A stretch of 64,000 nucleotides of DNA, from NCBI GenBank assembly GCA_016714785.1, contig JADKCC010000042.1, forward strand, positions 5,563 through 69,562, read 5' to 3'. The translations under genes and the position numbers were made by a program. This DNA comes from Saprospiraceae bacterium. Its GTDB lineage: Bacteria; Bacteroidota; Bacteroidia; Chitinophagales; Saprospiraceae. Numbering within the stretch: the first letter of the stretch is position 1; every line of letters begins with the position of its first letter. This document shows, one piece after another, positions 17,286-25,844 of this stretch. Below the pieces are notes generated by a model. It worked only from the letters and a program-made list of their open reading frames with translations, was not told the DNA's origin and did no database searches.

Positions 17286-18788
17286 TTAATGCAATATCAT
17301 AGGTGCAAGTACATCTGCAATTTTACGGTCATTGCTGAGCCTAGGTACTTTATTTTGGCCACCCAATTTGCCAAGTGTTTTCATATATTCACGAAAAGAA
17401 TCTTTTTGCATAACTCTGATCTTTAAGGGTTGGAGGATATGTCCCTTTATCAGGTCTTCGTAATATATATTTTGCTGACTCATGGCAGTATCGACTTCTT
17501 GCGAGAACAGAGCCATATCAACAGGTTTTTTGTCAAACTCCACAAACCATTCATGATATGGTGCAGAACCGTCACTAGGATTGACTTGCGGTGCAACTGT
17601 AAACTCAACGATGGTGGCTTGATGCCTTTTTGAGACACTTAATAAAGCCTCCTCGACTTCCTTGCCGATGACGTGCTCGCCAAATGCAGATATATAGTGC
17701 TTTACTCTCCCACTCACTAGAAGCTTGTATGGATTTAAGCTTACGAAACGCACACAATCACCGATATTGTAGCCCCAAAGTCCTGCGTTATTATTGATAA
17801 TTAAAGCATAGTCTTTATTGAGCTCCACCTGATCAATCATCAAACGAATTGGATTTTCATCCGCTATGTTTTCTACTGGAATGAACTCAAAGAAAATACC
17901 AGAATTGGTATTGAGTAAAAGGCCCTTGTCATTCACATCATCTTGAAAAGCTATAAATCCTTCAGATGCTGGAAAAGTTTCGATGCTATCTATGTGTCCG
18001 CCTACCAATTCTTCCAATTTGGTTCTGTATGGTTCAAAGTTTACACCACCATACATAAATAAACTGTAATTAGGAAAAATCTCTTTAACCGTTTTTTTGC
18101 CAGTACGTTCTAATAATCGTTCATAATACATCTGCACCCATGGTGGAATACCGCTGATCAGTCTCATATCTTGCTCGATGGTTTCGTCCACTATTTTGTC
18201 CAATTTTGCTTCCCAATCATCTACGCAATTGGTGTCATAAGATGGCAATTGGTTAGTTCTGACCCAAGTAGGAACTTCATGATTGACAATACCAGAAAGT
18301 CTTCCAGTCTTTATACCACCTTTTTCTTCTAATTCTGGAGATCCAGACAAAAATATCAATTTCCCTTTAAACACATCAACATTTCCAGACTGATGAAAAT
18401 AATTCAACATCGCATTTCTTGCAGTAGTGATATGATTGGGCATACTAACTTGTGTAATGGGTATGTACTTTACGCCACTGGTAGTTCCAGATGTTTTAGC
18501 AAAATACTTTGGCTTACCTGGCCAGAGGATATCTTTTTCACCTTTGACCACTCGATCTATATAACTCCTCAATGCTTCATAATCGCGAATGGGTACCATT
18601 TTTTTGAAATCATCATAGGTTTTCAAATTAGCAAAATGATGATCTTTCCCAAAAACAGTATTTTGAGCTCTAGCAACCAAAGCAGACATGATACGCATTT
18701 GATCACTCACCGCATTATATTTCCATTTGTTGATCTGTCTGCTTATCAGTGCGCTAAATTTTTTAAGAACAAATATCTTAATACTCAT
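17286..18788 (-). CDS. GH3-family protein (acyl-adenylating enzyme superfamily)
   Basis: The 500-aa protein belongs to the GH3 family, first known from plants where members adenylate acids such as auxin or jasmonate and join them to amino acids. The ATP-binding motif A-K-T-S-G-T-T-S-G-V-K-Y-I-P is near residue 92. Y-G-G-V-N-F-E-P-Y and F-P-A-S-E-G-F-I-A-F-Q lie in the middle (about 245-280), and Y-N-I-G-D-C-V-R-F follows near 345, as expected for the second and third nucleotide motifs. Bacterial homologues are common in Bacteroidota but their acyl and amino partners are mostly unknown. The gene stands alone between repeats and cobW. All key motifs look intact. Confidence 0.9.
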   Translation of the reverse strand: MSIKIFVLKKFSALISRQINKWKYNAVSDQMRIMSALVARAQNTVFGKDHHFANLKTYDDFKKMVPIRDYEALRSYIDRVVKGEKDILWPGKPKYFAKTSGTTSGVKYIPITQVSMPNHITTARNAMLNYFHQSGNVDVFKGKLIFLSGSPELEEKGGIKTGRLSGIVNHEVPTWVRTNQLPSYDTNCVDDWEAKLDKIVDETIEQDMRLISGIPPWVQMYYERLLERTGKKTVKEIFPNYSLFMYGGVNFEPYRTKLEELVGGHIDSIETFPASEGFIAFQDDVNDKGLLLNTNSGIFFEFIPVENIADENPIRLMIDQVELNKDYALIINNNAGLWGYNIGDCVRFVSLNPYKLLVSGRVKHYISAFGEHVIGKEVEEALLSVSKRHQATIVEFTVAPQVNPSDGSAPYHEWFVEFDKKPVDMALFSQEVDTAMSQQNIYYEDLIKGHILQPLKIRVMQKDSFREYMKTLGKLGGQNKVPRLSNDRKIADVLAPMILH

Positions 18789-18885
18789 CTATGAATTATA
18801 ATTAAAGTCATTTGGTAAAAATGGAGAACAAAGGTAATCATTGATAAAATAATATTCTTAAAAAGTTTGAGTCCAAAAGAAAACG

Positions 18886-19851
18886 CTATTTGATTAAACA
18901 CTGTCTAAATACTCTTTCTATACTTTCTTTTTCTACATCATTTCCAATAAATACAATGGTACTTTTCCTGACTTCATCAGGTTGCCATTCAGAGCCTTCT
19001 TCCATCCTGAAGCTCTTGAATACAGATTGGATTATGACTTTATTTTCCATATCAGGGACATCTAATATTCCTTTGATCCGGTATATTTGATGTTTGTTAA
19101 TATTAAGCAAAAGCATTAACGTATGTCGCAACTGCCTATAATCAAACGGAAGATCAAACGTCAAGGTGAAAGTATTAATACCATGATGTTTGTGCTTGGT
19201 GTCTAGGTCAGTATGGACAGTAGTTTCAGTTTTGGAAGACACTTGTTCTGAAAATGCTAAAATATCACGAGTAGAAAATGCCCCTTCCGAACCTTGAAAC
19301 ACCGTAATACCCGGATGGATATTTTGGATTAAAGTAGTTAAGTGCTTTATATTTTCAACATTTACACCTTCACATTTATTTAACAAAACTAAGTTTGCAA
19401 ATGCTAGCTGCCTTATTGCTTCTTCCGTTTTCTCTAAAGACTCTTCCATATTATGAGCATCGGCCACACAGATAGTAGCTTTCAGATCATACGTTTTGTC
19501 CATAAATCCACCTGTCCAAATAGTCTCAGCCACTGATGACGGGTCAGCTATGCCTGTGGTCTCGATCACGAGCATATCATATTCACTTCTTCTCTGTGCC
19601 AATTCGTACAGCATGTCATAAAGCTTTTCATTCAGGTCACAGCAAAGACATCCTGCCGTCAGTTCTTTGACATCCACGGCACTTTGTACGATCAGCGCAC
19701 CATCAATATTGGCTTTGCCAACTTCATTTTCAATAACTAGGATTCTAACAGTAGGCTGACTCTTGATGAAATGATTGAGAAAGGTAGTCTTGCCCGAACC
19801 TAGGAAACCCGTAATGATATAGATAGGTATTTTATTATTATTGTCAATCAT
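18886..19851 (-). CDS. CobW/ZNG-type GTP-binding metallochaperone
   Basis: The 321-aa cytoplasmic G3E-family GTPase carries the P-loop T-G-F-L-G-S-G-K-T-T-F-L-N-H-F (about residues 14-28). The metal-binding motif G-C-L-C-C-D-L (about 68-74) is the C-x-C-C signature of COG0523 proteins. It also has E-T-T-G-I-A-D-P-S (switch region, about 98-106) and L-N-K-C-E-G (guanine specificity, NKxD-like but with C in place of x-D). A histidine-containing linker (K-H-K-H-H, about 218-222) leads to the C-terminal CobW domain. Such proteins deliver zinc, cobalt or other metals to client enzymes. No neighbouring client is evident, so the metal cannot be assigned. Confidence 0.9.
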   Translation of the reverse strand: MIDNNNKIPIYIITGFLGSGKTTFLNHFIKSQPTVRILVIENEVGKANIDGALIVQSAVDVKELTAGCLCCDLNEKLYDMLYELAQRRSEYDMLVIETTGIADPSSVAETIWTGGFMDKTYDLKATICVADAHNMEESLEKTEEAIRQLAFANLVLLNKCEGVNVENIKHLTTLIQNIHPGITVFQGSEGAFSTRDILAFSEQVSSKTETTVHTDLDTKHKHHGINTFTLTFDLPFDYRQLRHTLMLLLNINKHQIYRIKGILDVPDMENKVIIQSVFKSFRMEEGSEWQPDEVRKSTIVFIGNDVEKESIERVFRQCLIK

Positions 19852-19948
19852 ACTGTGTCATTAGACTGCAAATGTAATCATTTTAGCTACTAAATGGCAA
19901 ACTCATGAGAGTCCATCCCTAGCGAAGTGGCAAATAGCTACATTATGA

Positions 19949-20137
19949 TATTCAGATACATCATTCAATGATGCCCAAGTTATTTTGGACAATGAAAGTG
20001 GCAAAAGTGTCTTGACCACACAAATTTCAAAACAATCACATAATCAAATAGATGTAAACAGCCTACCTACCGGTTTTTATATCGTTCAGGTCATTGGCAA
20101 TAAATCACGATTTAACGCGAAGTTTGTAAAATTGTAA
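19949..20137 (+). pseudogene. Remnant: C-terminal T9SS sorting domain of a lost cargo protein
   Basis: An open stretch of 62 codons ends at the TAA at 20135-20137 and reads V-I-L-D-N-E-S-G-K-S-V-L near its start, then S-L-P-T-G-F-Y-I-V-Q-V and finally K-F-V-K-L. That is the usual ending of the type A sorting domain recognised by the type IX system. There is no upstream cargo domain: the frame is closed by a TGA at 19946 and no start codon precedes the domain. It is a leftover of a secreted protein gene, probably truncated when this accessory stretch was rearranged. Confidence 0.8.
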
Positions 20138-21276
20138 TTATCGGATAGCGTAGTGGTTAGATAAAGAGTACAAATCTTTGTTTTTTGTTTTGATCCTAAA
20201 GAAACAAACCTGTCAAGTCTTCAGCGTGAAGATCAAGGCTGCCTGCCCTTACGTATTGGCTTGGCAGGGCTTTATCGACTTAGCCTACAATCCTTCCGTA
20301 AAACCTAAATTTACTTTATTAAACCTAAAGTGATAACCTTTAGATAGCAAAAGGTTATCGGAGCGTAGTGGGAGTGTCTATGGAGCGTCTATATAGCGTG
20401 GTCGGGCCAAGGTCGGCACAACCTCGACTCAACGTCGTGACAACCTCGGCACAACTCATTTGAGAATTTTGGAGAAAATAGGCAGTTTTGTTAGTTTTTT
20501 ATGGTTTAAGGCTTTGCAATTTGGTTAAAAATGCTTGTTACAAAGATATGCTTTTATATTGAGAAATTCAAGGGTTTGTGGATGATTTTTTATTTTTTAT
20601 TTTGGGATTTCATCTGCGAAGGGCTCATGCAGTTTTTTGTTTAACCATCTCCAGAAACCTTTAAATTAGAGCCAAAAAGGCGGGAAAGAGCCTTAATATG
20701 ATAAAACAATTTCTGTTTTAAATATTTTTGTATTTTGTACAATATGTTAACTAAAGTTTTGGGGCAAATTTTTCACAATAACTACACTCTTAACTTTGAA
20801 TCAAATTCAATTGTGCTCTTTGGCGCTAAAGATTGTACTGTATGTATGGCATTGTCGCTCGAGCCGCGACTGGCTTTTACTTTTTTGCATTGCCAAAAAA
20901 AGTAAACAAAAAACGCTAGTTCCGCTAAATCGCTCCGCGTACCGGAACAGGCTCCCCAAGGAGGTAAACCTTGGTATTACTACATCTCCCAAAGCAATAT
21001 GTTAACATTGTATTTCTAAATCTTCTTGTAAATTCTTTTAAGATGTTGATTATTAGTAGACATAAATCCATTTATAAACTCCGAAACTTCAGAATGTTAA
21101 GATATCTTTATTGGTTTGGATTGAATTTTTGCCTTGTAAAATGTTATGAAAATCTTAAATCGAAGTATTTTAGTCCGACTAATGTCATGAATGCGACTTT
21201 ATGAATGTTAAAATTGTTATTTAAAGGAATATTAATGATTGTAATTTCGTTTAATGTATAACTAAAATATATCATC
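20138..21276. other. 1.1-kb gap without a convincing gene
   Basis: It holds a hairpin with arms GATAACCTTT (20332-20341) and AAAGGTTATC (20350-20359). A stretch at about 20413-20458 repeats CAACCTCG three times with G/C-richer composition, and a conserved-looking hairpin lies at 20876-20906. Short open frames near 20.8-21.2 kb overlap the hairpin and have no family features. Confidence 0.5.
20876..20906. repeat. Hairpin repeat, copy 1
   Basis: Arms TTTACTTTTTT and AAAAAAGTAAA (11 bp) flank GCATTGCCA. A second copy with the same loop core, GCATTGCC, is at 22962-22992. Similar hairpins occur between genes in many Bacteroidota genomes (recollection). Confidence 0.65.
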
Positions 21277-22254
21277 ATGGCAACGCAAGTATCATTGGTA
21301 AAATTTGTAGGGAGAATAGGTAATATTGTCCATTATATCTCGAATAATAGGTTGGTATCACGGACCATCGGAAAGGTAGATATTGTCAAGATGCGCACAG
21401 CTCCGCAATATGAAGAAACGCGCAAAAATCAGTCAGAATTTTCGATAGCAACCAAAGCTGGACAGCTGTTTCGACAGGGAATGATGCACTTAACACGTGG
21501 GTGTACCAATTATGAATATCCTGTAGAAGTAATGCAACTTATGCTCAAGACGCTACGAGCAGACACGACACAACCTAAAGGCGATAAACAAATAAGTAAT
21601 GGGCTTAAAAATGCGGAAACACAACAAGCATTTAGTCGATTGAAAATCTATAGTAAACGAGAGTGTGAGATGTATCAAGGAACCTTATTAAAGCGTTCGC
21701 CCGACCAAAAAGCATGGCGACTCAATCGCAATTTACTATTCGGCAAAGGGATCAACGGAGACCAAATGACCGTAAAAATAGGTTATTATCATGTAGATTT
21801 TGAAAATCGAGTGGCTAAGTATGAAGATGCTCTATCTATCGCCTGTCATCGTAACGAAAAGATCGAATACAGCGACTTTATCTTACCCAAAGCCAATGGA
21901 ATAGGCACTCCGTGGATCTTTGTAGTGCTACAAGTGTGGCGAGAAGGCAGCATTCAAGATGTGACCGGCATGACATTTATGTCTATGCTAGATGTGATCG
22001 CCCATGAAGTGAAAAATAAAGTTACTGATGAAGAAAATGTGCAAAAACTTTATACATGTGGGCTGGAAATAGAAGAAGGGCACGGATCGCATGGATTGCA
22101 TGGATTGCAAAGGGGCAAAACGTCTAAATTGCATAATCAAGTGGATTATTCTGTATCATTGATGCATGGCCATAGTCGCATTAGGGAGAGCATGATTAAA
22201 ATTGGCGGGCAAAATGATTGGGATGAAGTGATAGGGAAGATGGTTTTGATGTAG
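21277..22254 (+). CDS. DUF6266-like protein of unknown function
   Basis: The 325-aa product has no signal peptide or membrane helix. Its first 70 residues follow the layout I associate with DUF6266 proteins of Bacteroidota: a short hydrophobic start, G-R-I-G-N-I-V-H-Y-I-S-N-N-R-L-V-S-R, then R-T-A-P-Q-Y-E-E-T-R-K-N-Q-S-E-F. The rest has strand-rich segments (K-I-G-Y-Y-H-V-D-F, W-I-F-V-V-L-Q-V-W) and a glycine/histidine patch G-H-G-S-H-G-L-H-G-L near residue 275, where the codons come from a short internal repeat. It is a lone gene in a repeat-rich accessory stretch. The family assignment is tentative and no function is known. Confidence 0.65.
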   Translation: MATQVSLVKFVGRIGNIVHYISNNRLVSRTIGKVDIVKMRTAPQYEETRKNQSEFSIATKAGQLFRQGMMHLTRGCTNYEYPVEVMQLMLKTLRADTTQPKGDKQISNGLKNAETQQAFSRLKIYSKRECEMYQGTLLKRSPDQKAWRLNRNLLFGKGINGDQMTVKIGYYHVDFENRVAKYEDALSIACHRNEKIEYSDFILPKANGIGTPWIFVVLQVWREGSIQDVTGMTFMSMLDVIAHEVKNKVTDEENVQKLYTCGLEIEEGHGSHGLHGLQRGKTSKLHNQVDYSVSLMHGHSRIRESMIKIGGQNDWDEVIGKMVLM

Positions 22255-22466
22255 GAGATTGGAGAGATGAGATTTGATATCTTTTACAGTCATGGTTTTG
22301 TAGGATATGGTACGGATTACGACTGGATGGGTCAGCATCAGCCAGAATGTCAGAAAAAATTACAGCTTAATTTAACTGATTTTCTGACCGTTTGGGTGGG
22401 TCAATATGATCCAGAATATACATCCATATCTTTAATAGTGTAAATGACTTTATTGTCATGTATAAA

Positions 22467-22692
22467 TCTACTTTGACCTATTTGAATAAAATAAGTTTTC
22501 TCACCACTCTGTGGTTCGAAATGACCAAGGCTGATAAGGAAAAGATGGAGATGAAGGGAGTTCGTCGAGGCCGAACTCCCTTCATCTCCCTACCTTAAAC
22601 TCTAATACTAGGTCATTTCGAAGGAGTTTTAGCGACTGAGAAACCCCTATTTTAGTCTCAAATTTTTTAAAATACTAATTTGACAAAGTAGA
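22467..22692 (+). repeat. Reference copy of a 226-bp MITE-like element
   Basis: The ends are the inverted 9-mers TCTACTTTG (22467-22475) and CAAAGTAGA (22684-22692). Inside, both arms carry TTTCTCA and, nearer the centre, TTCGAAATGACC on one side and its complement GGTCATTTCGAA on the other. The centre is a perfect 18-bp hairpin (22547-22564 with 22572-22589, loop TCGAGGC). No coding capacity is visible. Partial copies lie at 13877-14057, 17170-17275, 23219-23280 and, reversed, at 52801-52925. Confidence 0.8.
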
Positions 22693-22936
22693 ATTAATCC
22701 CGATCGTCGCAGTTTGCAACTGCGATGTACTATTTTATGAATCTTTGATTCTAAACGCACCACACTTAAAAATAAAGCATAAAATCATTTGATGCTAAGT
22801 TTTGTGCTTTAATGTATCAATATTGGTGGTGTCGAATTGCAAATTCTTAAAAAATAGGATCGAAGTTGCAAACTTCGACCATCGTCTCCGAGTTTGGCGG
22901 TGGTAGTGCATTTTGGGACGGCAGACTTCGGCCATC
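22639..22936 (+). repeat. 298-bp direct repeat, copy A
   Basis: It matches 23219-23516 at a constant offset of 580 bases with one difference noticed (C at 22919, T at 23499). It begins inside the right arm of the MITE-like element and contains two short inverted pairs, GTCGCAGTTTGCAACTGCGA and CGAAGTTGCAAACTTCG. Confidence 0.9.
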
Positions 22937-22961
22937 GGGTTTTTGCCTTATGCAGGCGGCA

Positions 22962-22992
22962 GTTACTTTTTTGCATTGCCCAAAAAAGTAAC
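22962..22992. repeat. Hairpin repeat, copy 2
   Basis: Arms GTTACTTTTTT and AAAAAAGTAAC (11 bp) flank GCATTGCCC; it pairs with the copy at 20876-20906. Confidence 0.65.
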
Positions 22993-23151
22993 CAAAAAAG
23001 TCTAGTTCAAAAAAAGGCAATTGCGTAGCACCGTTCATTTTCGAACCAAAATGCTTTTTCTATTGCCATAAGTATTTCATATTTAATCCTTTGTGCTTTC
23101 TATGGCAATAGACGCACTTGGGCGGCCTTTTGCTTTCTTCGTTCTTATTCA

Positions 23152-23220
23152 CTATTGCTTGTTTTTTGAACGATAGTCTCCGTTAAACTAACAACCAATA
23201 ATAACAGCTGACTTTTTCAG
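23152..23220 (+). repeat. 69-bp repeat, copy A (partner at 23719-23787)
   Basis: The shared stretch starts CTATTGCTTGTTTTTTGAAC and ends in AACAGCTGACTNTTTCAG, with a few differences between copies. Together with the 298-bp repeat this indicates a duplication of roughly 0.57-0.58 kb. Confidence 0.8.
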
Positions 23221-23516
23221 AAACCCCTATTTTAGTCTCAAATTTTTTAAAATACTAATTTGACAAAGTAGAATTAATCCCGATCGTCGCAGTTTGCAAC
23301 TGCGATGTACTATTTTATGAATCTTTGATTCTAAACGCACCACACTTAAAAATAAAGCATAAAATCATTTGATGCTAAGTTTTGTGCTTTAATGTATCAA
23401 TATTGGTGGTGTCGAATTGCAAATTCTTAAAAAATAGGATCGAAGTTGCAAACTTCGACCATCGTCTCCGAGTTTGGCGGTGGTAGTGCATTTTGGGATG
23501 GCAGACTTCGGCCATC
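23219..23516 (+). repeat. 298-bp direct repeat, copy B
   Basis: Partner of 22639-22936. Only the last 62 bases of the MITE-like right arm are included, so this copy arose by duplication and not by a second insertion. Confidence 0.9.
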
Positions 23517-23693
23517 ACGGTTCACTTCGTCAAAGGCTTGCGGCCTTTGGTGCTTTGCACTTCACCTGCCCACCCGTTTCACGGTTCACTCCGTCAAAGG
23601 CTTGCGGCCTTTGGTGCTTTGCACTTCACCTGCCCACCCGTTTCACGGTTCACTCCGTCAAAGGCTTGCGGCCTTTGGTGCTTTGCACTTCAC
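23517..23693 (+). repeat. 64-bp tandem repeat, 2.8 units
   Basis: Units start at 23517, 23581 and 23645 with ACGGTTCACT and contain GGCTTGCGGCCTTTGG. The third unit stops after 49 bases at TTCAC, before a G-run. Since 64 is not a multiple of three, the repeat opens all three forward frames and produces spurious short reading frames. Confidence 0.9.
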
Positions 23694-23718
23694 GCGGGGG
23701 GGGCTTTACTTCATTCTT

Positions 23719-23787
23719 CTATTGCTTGTTTTTTGAACGATAGTCTTCGTTAAACTAGCAACCAAAAATAACAGCTGACTCTTTCAG
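23719..23787 (+). repeat. 69-bp repeat, copy B (partner at 23152-23220)
   Basis: It begins CTATTGCTTGTTTTTTGAAC at an offset of 567 bases from copy A and closes the repeat-rich stretch before the hydrolase gene. Confidence 0.8.
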
Positions 23788-23852
23788 CAGCCCCTATTTA
23801 CCATTATTAGCTTTCCTCCTAGCCAATTGAAATGATACAGTAAAGTTTTTGA

Positions 23853-24875
23853 CTATTTGATGGCTTGTATTTTATTTTCCGCTAAAGGTTTCAATCCTAA
23901 TATTTCTTCAGCAAATCTGTATGTTTCGTTGGCTACATTCTTGATATCTTTGGACATGACATAAGAAGAGATGACATGATTGCCTGCTGCAGGAAATGCC
24001 ACTTTTCTCTTTTGCTCTTCTGGAGTGCCTATTTGCTCATAAAAATCCAACATCCTTGCTACAGAAACCACCTTATCTTGATTATCTTCATCCTTATAAT
24101 AATATCCCATAAATACAGGGACTTTTATTTTTGCAAAGGTTTCAGGATTCATATAGTCGTGTATCATGGTTTTTAGAGCAAAAAGACTATTGGTATGATA
24201 TACAGAATTCCAATATTTTTGGGCTAAGGTATCATAAACGATCCTATTGTATTGTCCACCTAGCACCAATTCGGAAAATCTTTTGCCCCACGGATATAAT
24301 AGGAGATCTGACTTTGGGTCATAAATATCTATATTGGGCGAATACATAATCATACTATGAATATCTTCGCCAGCAGATGCAAGGATTGCAGATAATGTCC
24401 CTCCAGTAGAACAAGACATGACGATGACTTTGTTACCCAGTTTTTTACCTATGTCTATGGCATCTTCTGCTGATTGTATAAAATTTTCAGGTGTTAGCTG
24501 TTCAAAAGAATTAGTATCGCGACGCCCATGGTCTTCTAGTCGGCTTAGGTACACATTCATACCATATCTTTTGCCAAAATCCGTGTGAATAGGAGCGCCT
24601 TCTTCTTGGCTTGCCGAAAATCCATGCAAATATACCAATGCATATTCTGTTTTCTGATGCAGCGAGTCATCCGCCCAAATTATTCTAGCTTGATTATTGG
24701 GTTTTAGATCTTTTACTGCAACTTCCTTGTTAGAAATGTATTGCTCCAGGTTATTGATGTCAGAATTGATCTCAGTGTCCAAAATTTTAGGCGTTTGAAA
24801 TTTTTCTCTTGGCCCTAAAGCATAGATAATACCAGCAATAAGTAAAAAGAATAGGATATATTTTAATATTTTCAT
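23853..24875 (-). CDS. Alpha/beta hydrolase, membrane-anchored or secreted
   Basis: The 340-aa protein starts with a hydrophobic segment (about residues 4-20) that may be a signal or anchor. The hydrolase core has the oxyanion-type motif L-V-Y-L-H-G-F-S-A-S near residue 82 and a nucleophile elbow V-M-S-C-S-T-G-G-T (serine near residue 156). An acidic residue is likely in K-D-E-D-N-Q-D and the late histidine in A-A-G-N-H-V-I. This is the layout of serine esterases and lipases. Substrate is unknown. It shares strand with coaE, 15 bases upstream of its start, so it may be read from the coaE promoter. Confidence 0.82.
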   Translation of the reverse strand: MKILKYILFFLLIAGIIYALGPREKFQTPKILDTEINSDINNLEQYISNKEVAVKDLKPNNQARIIWADDSLHQKTEYALVYLHGFSASQEEGAPIHTDFGKRYGMNVYLSRLEDHGRRDTNSFEQLTPENFIQSAEDAIDIGKKLGNKVIVMSCSTGGTLSAILASAGEDIHSMIMYSPNIDIYDPKSDLLLYPWGKRFSELVLGGQYNRIVYDTLAQKYWNSVYHTNSLFALKTMIHDYMNPETFAKIKVPVFMGYYYKDEDNQDKVVSVARMLDFYEQIGTPEEQKRKVAFPAAGNHVISSYVMSKDIKNVANETYRFAEEILGLKPLAENKIQAIK

Positions 24876-24890
24876 GAAAAGGAATATGAT

Positions 24891-25487
24891 TTAATTTTTA
24901 GTCAATTTTTTATGTATTTGCCATACTTGTGAGATTATTGGCTTAGTTCCATCATTGACAATGACAAAATCAGCGACTTTTATTTTCTCACTCTCGGACA
25001 ATTGGTTCTTGATTTTATTTAATACTTCACTATGAGATAATTTGTCTCTTGTCATGACTCGTTTGATGCGTATTTCTTCAGGACAAGTCACTACGATGAG
25101 TGCATCTAAGGCTTTGTAACTTCCATTCTCTACTAACAAAGCCGCTTCTTTTATGATATACGCATTCGCGCCTTCAATTTTCATTTTCTCCATCCATCTT
25201 TCGGCATCTGCACGGACGGCAGGATGTACTATATTATTAATGCTATTCAATAGGGGTTTGTCTGTGAAAATTTTTGCAGCAATATATTTTCTATCTGGTT
25301 TTCCATTTTTAAAATAGGCATCATTTCCCAATAATGCCTTGAGCTGTTGCTTTACAATAGGTGACGAAGTCATAATCCTTTTAGCTTCAATATCAGCATA
25401 ATATATAGGAATATCAAGGGATTCGAAGATTTTACAAACCGTCGTTTTCCCTGATCCTATGCCACCAGTAATTCCTATTTTTTTCAT
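24891..25487 (-). CDS. coaE: Dephospho-CoA kinase
   Basis: CoaE phosphorylates the ribose 3'-hydroxyl of dephospho-CoA, the final step of coenzyme A synthesis. The 198-aa protein has the P-loop G-I-T-G-G-I-G-S-G-K-T-T at residues 5-16, the D-x-x-A motif in Y-Y-A-D-I-E-A-K-R near residue 30, and the later I-K-E-A-A-L-L-V-E and D-A-L-I-V-V-T-C-P-E-E-I-R-I-K-R-V-M-x-R segments that form the CoA and lid region. Length is normal. A small membrane-protein gene lies 10 bases upstream and a hydrolase gene 15 bases downstream, all on the minus strand. Confidence 0.95.
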   Translation of the reverse strand: MKKIGITGGIGSGKTTVCKIFESLDIPIYYADIEAKRIMTSSPIVKQQLKALLGNDAYFKNGKPDRKYIAAKIFTDKPLLNSINNIVHPAVRADAERWMEKMKIEGANAYIIKEAALLVENGSYKALDALIVVTCPEEIRIKRVMTRDKLSHSEVLNKIKNQLSESEKIKVADFVIVNDGTKPIISQVWQIHKKLTKN

Positions 25488-25496
25488 TAAATTAAT

Positions 25497-25844
25497 TTAA
25501 GGTTTTGATAATGTTCTACTCCAACTTCCCAATAAACCAGCTAAACCAGCAGATAATCCTCCTATGATACCTGTTAGAAAATAAATAGCTGAACTAGAAA
25601 TATTTCCTAAAAGTGATCCTAAAATTTGAGACATCGGTACATCAAAATTACTATCTGCAAACCATGCTTTCAGCGTCCATAAAATAAAAATTGCCATTAA
25701 AGAACCAGCAAATGAGTTGAACTTTGAAAGATGTAGCACATAAGCGACGACAAAACTTACAATGCCAACGAACCACCAGGGTAAAAATAGTTGAGCTAGA
25801 AATGACCAAAATATCACATTGACCATCAAAAATAATATTTTCAT
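25497..25844 (-). CDS. Small integral membrane protein, unknown function
   Basis: The 115-aa product has four hydrophobic segments (about residues 3-18, 23-41, 46-64 and 84-108). One motif, P-W-W-F-V-G-I-V-S-F, follows the first, and the last segment is glycine-rich with G-G-L-S-A-G-L-A-G-L-L-G-S-W. I recognise it only as a conserved small membrane protein of Bacteroidota. Its start overlaps the stop of the penicillin acylase gene by 4 bases, so translation is probably coupled, and coaE follows after 10 bases. No role can be given. Confidence 0.72.
   Translation of the reverse strand: MKILFLMVNVIFWSFLAQLFLPWWFVGIVSFVVAYVLHLSKFNSFAGSLMAIFILWTLKAWFADSNFDVPMSQILGSLLGNISSSAIYFLTGIIGGLSAGLAGLLGSWSRTLSKP

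Noticed and set aside
20796..21005. 69-codon forward frame and its reverse-strand counterpart
   Set aside because: Both overlap the TTTACTTTTTT hairpin and show no family features or ribosome binding site.
22639..23516. Possible CRISPR array from the repeated segments
   Set aside because: Only two long copies with no short regularly spaced repeats and no cas genes.
23446..23753. Three overlapping forward open frames of 86-96 codons with near-identical peptides
   Set aside because: They come from the 64-bp tandem repeat, whose length is not a multiple of three and which therefore opens all frames; no start context or family match.
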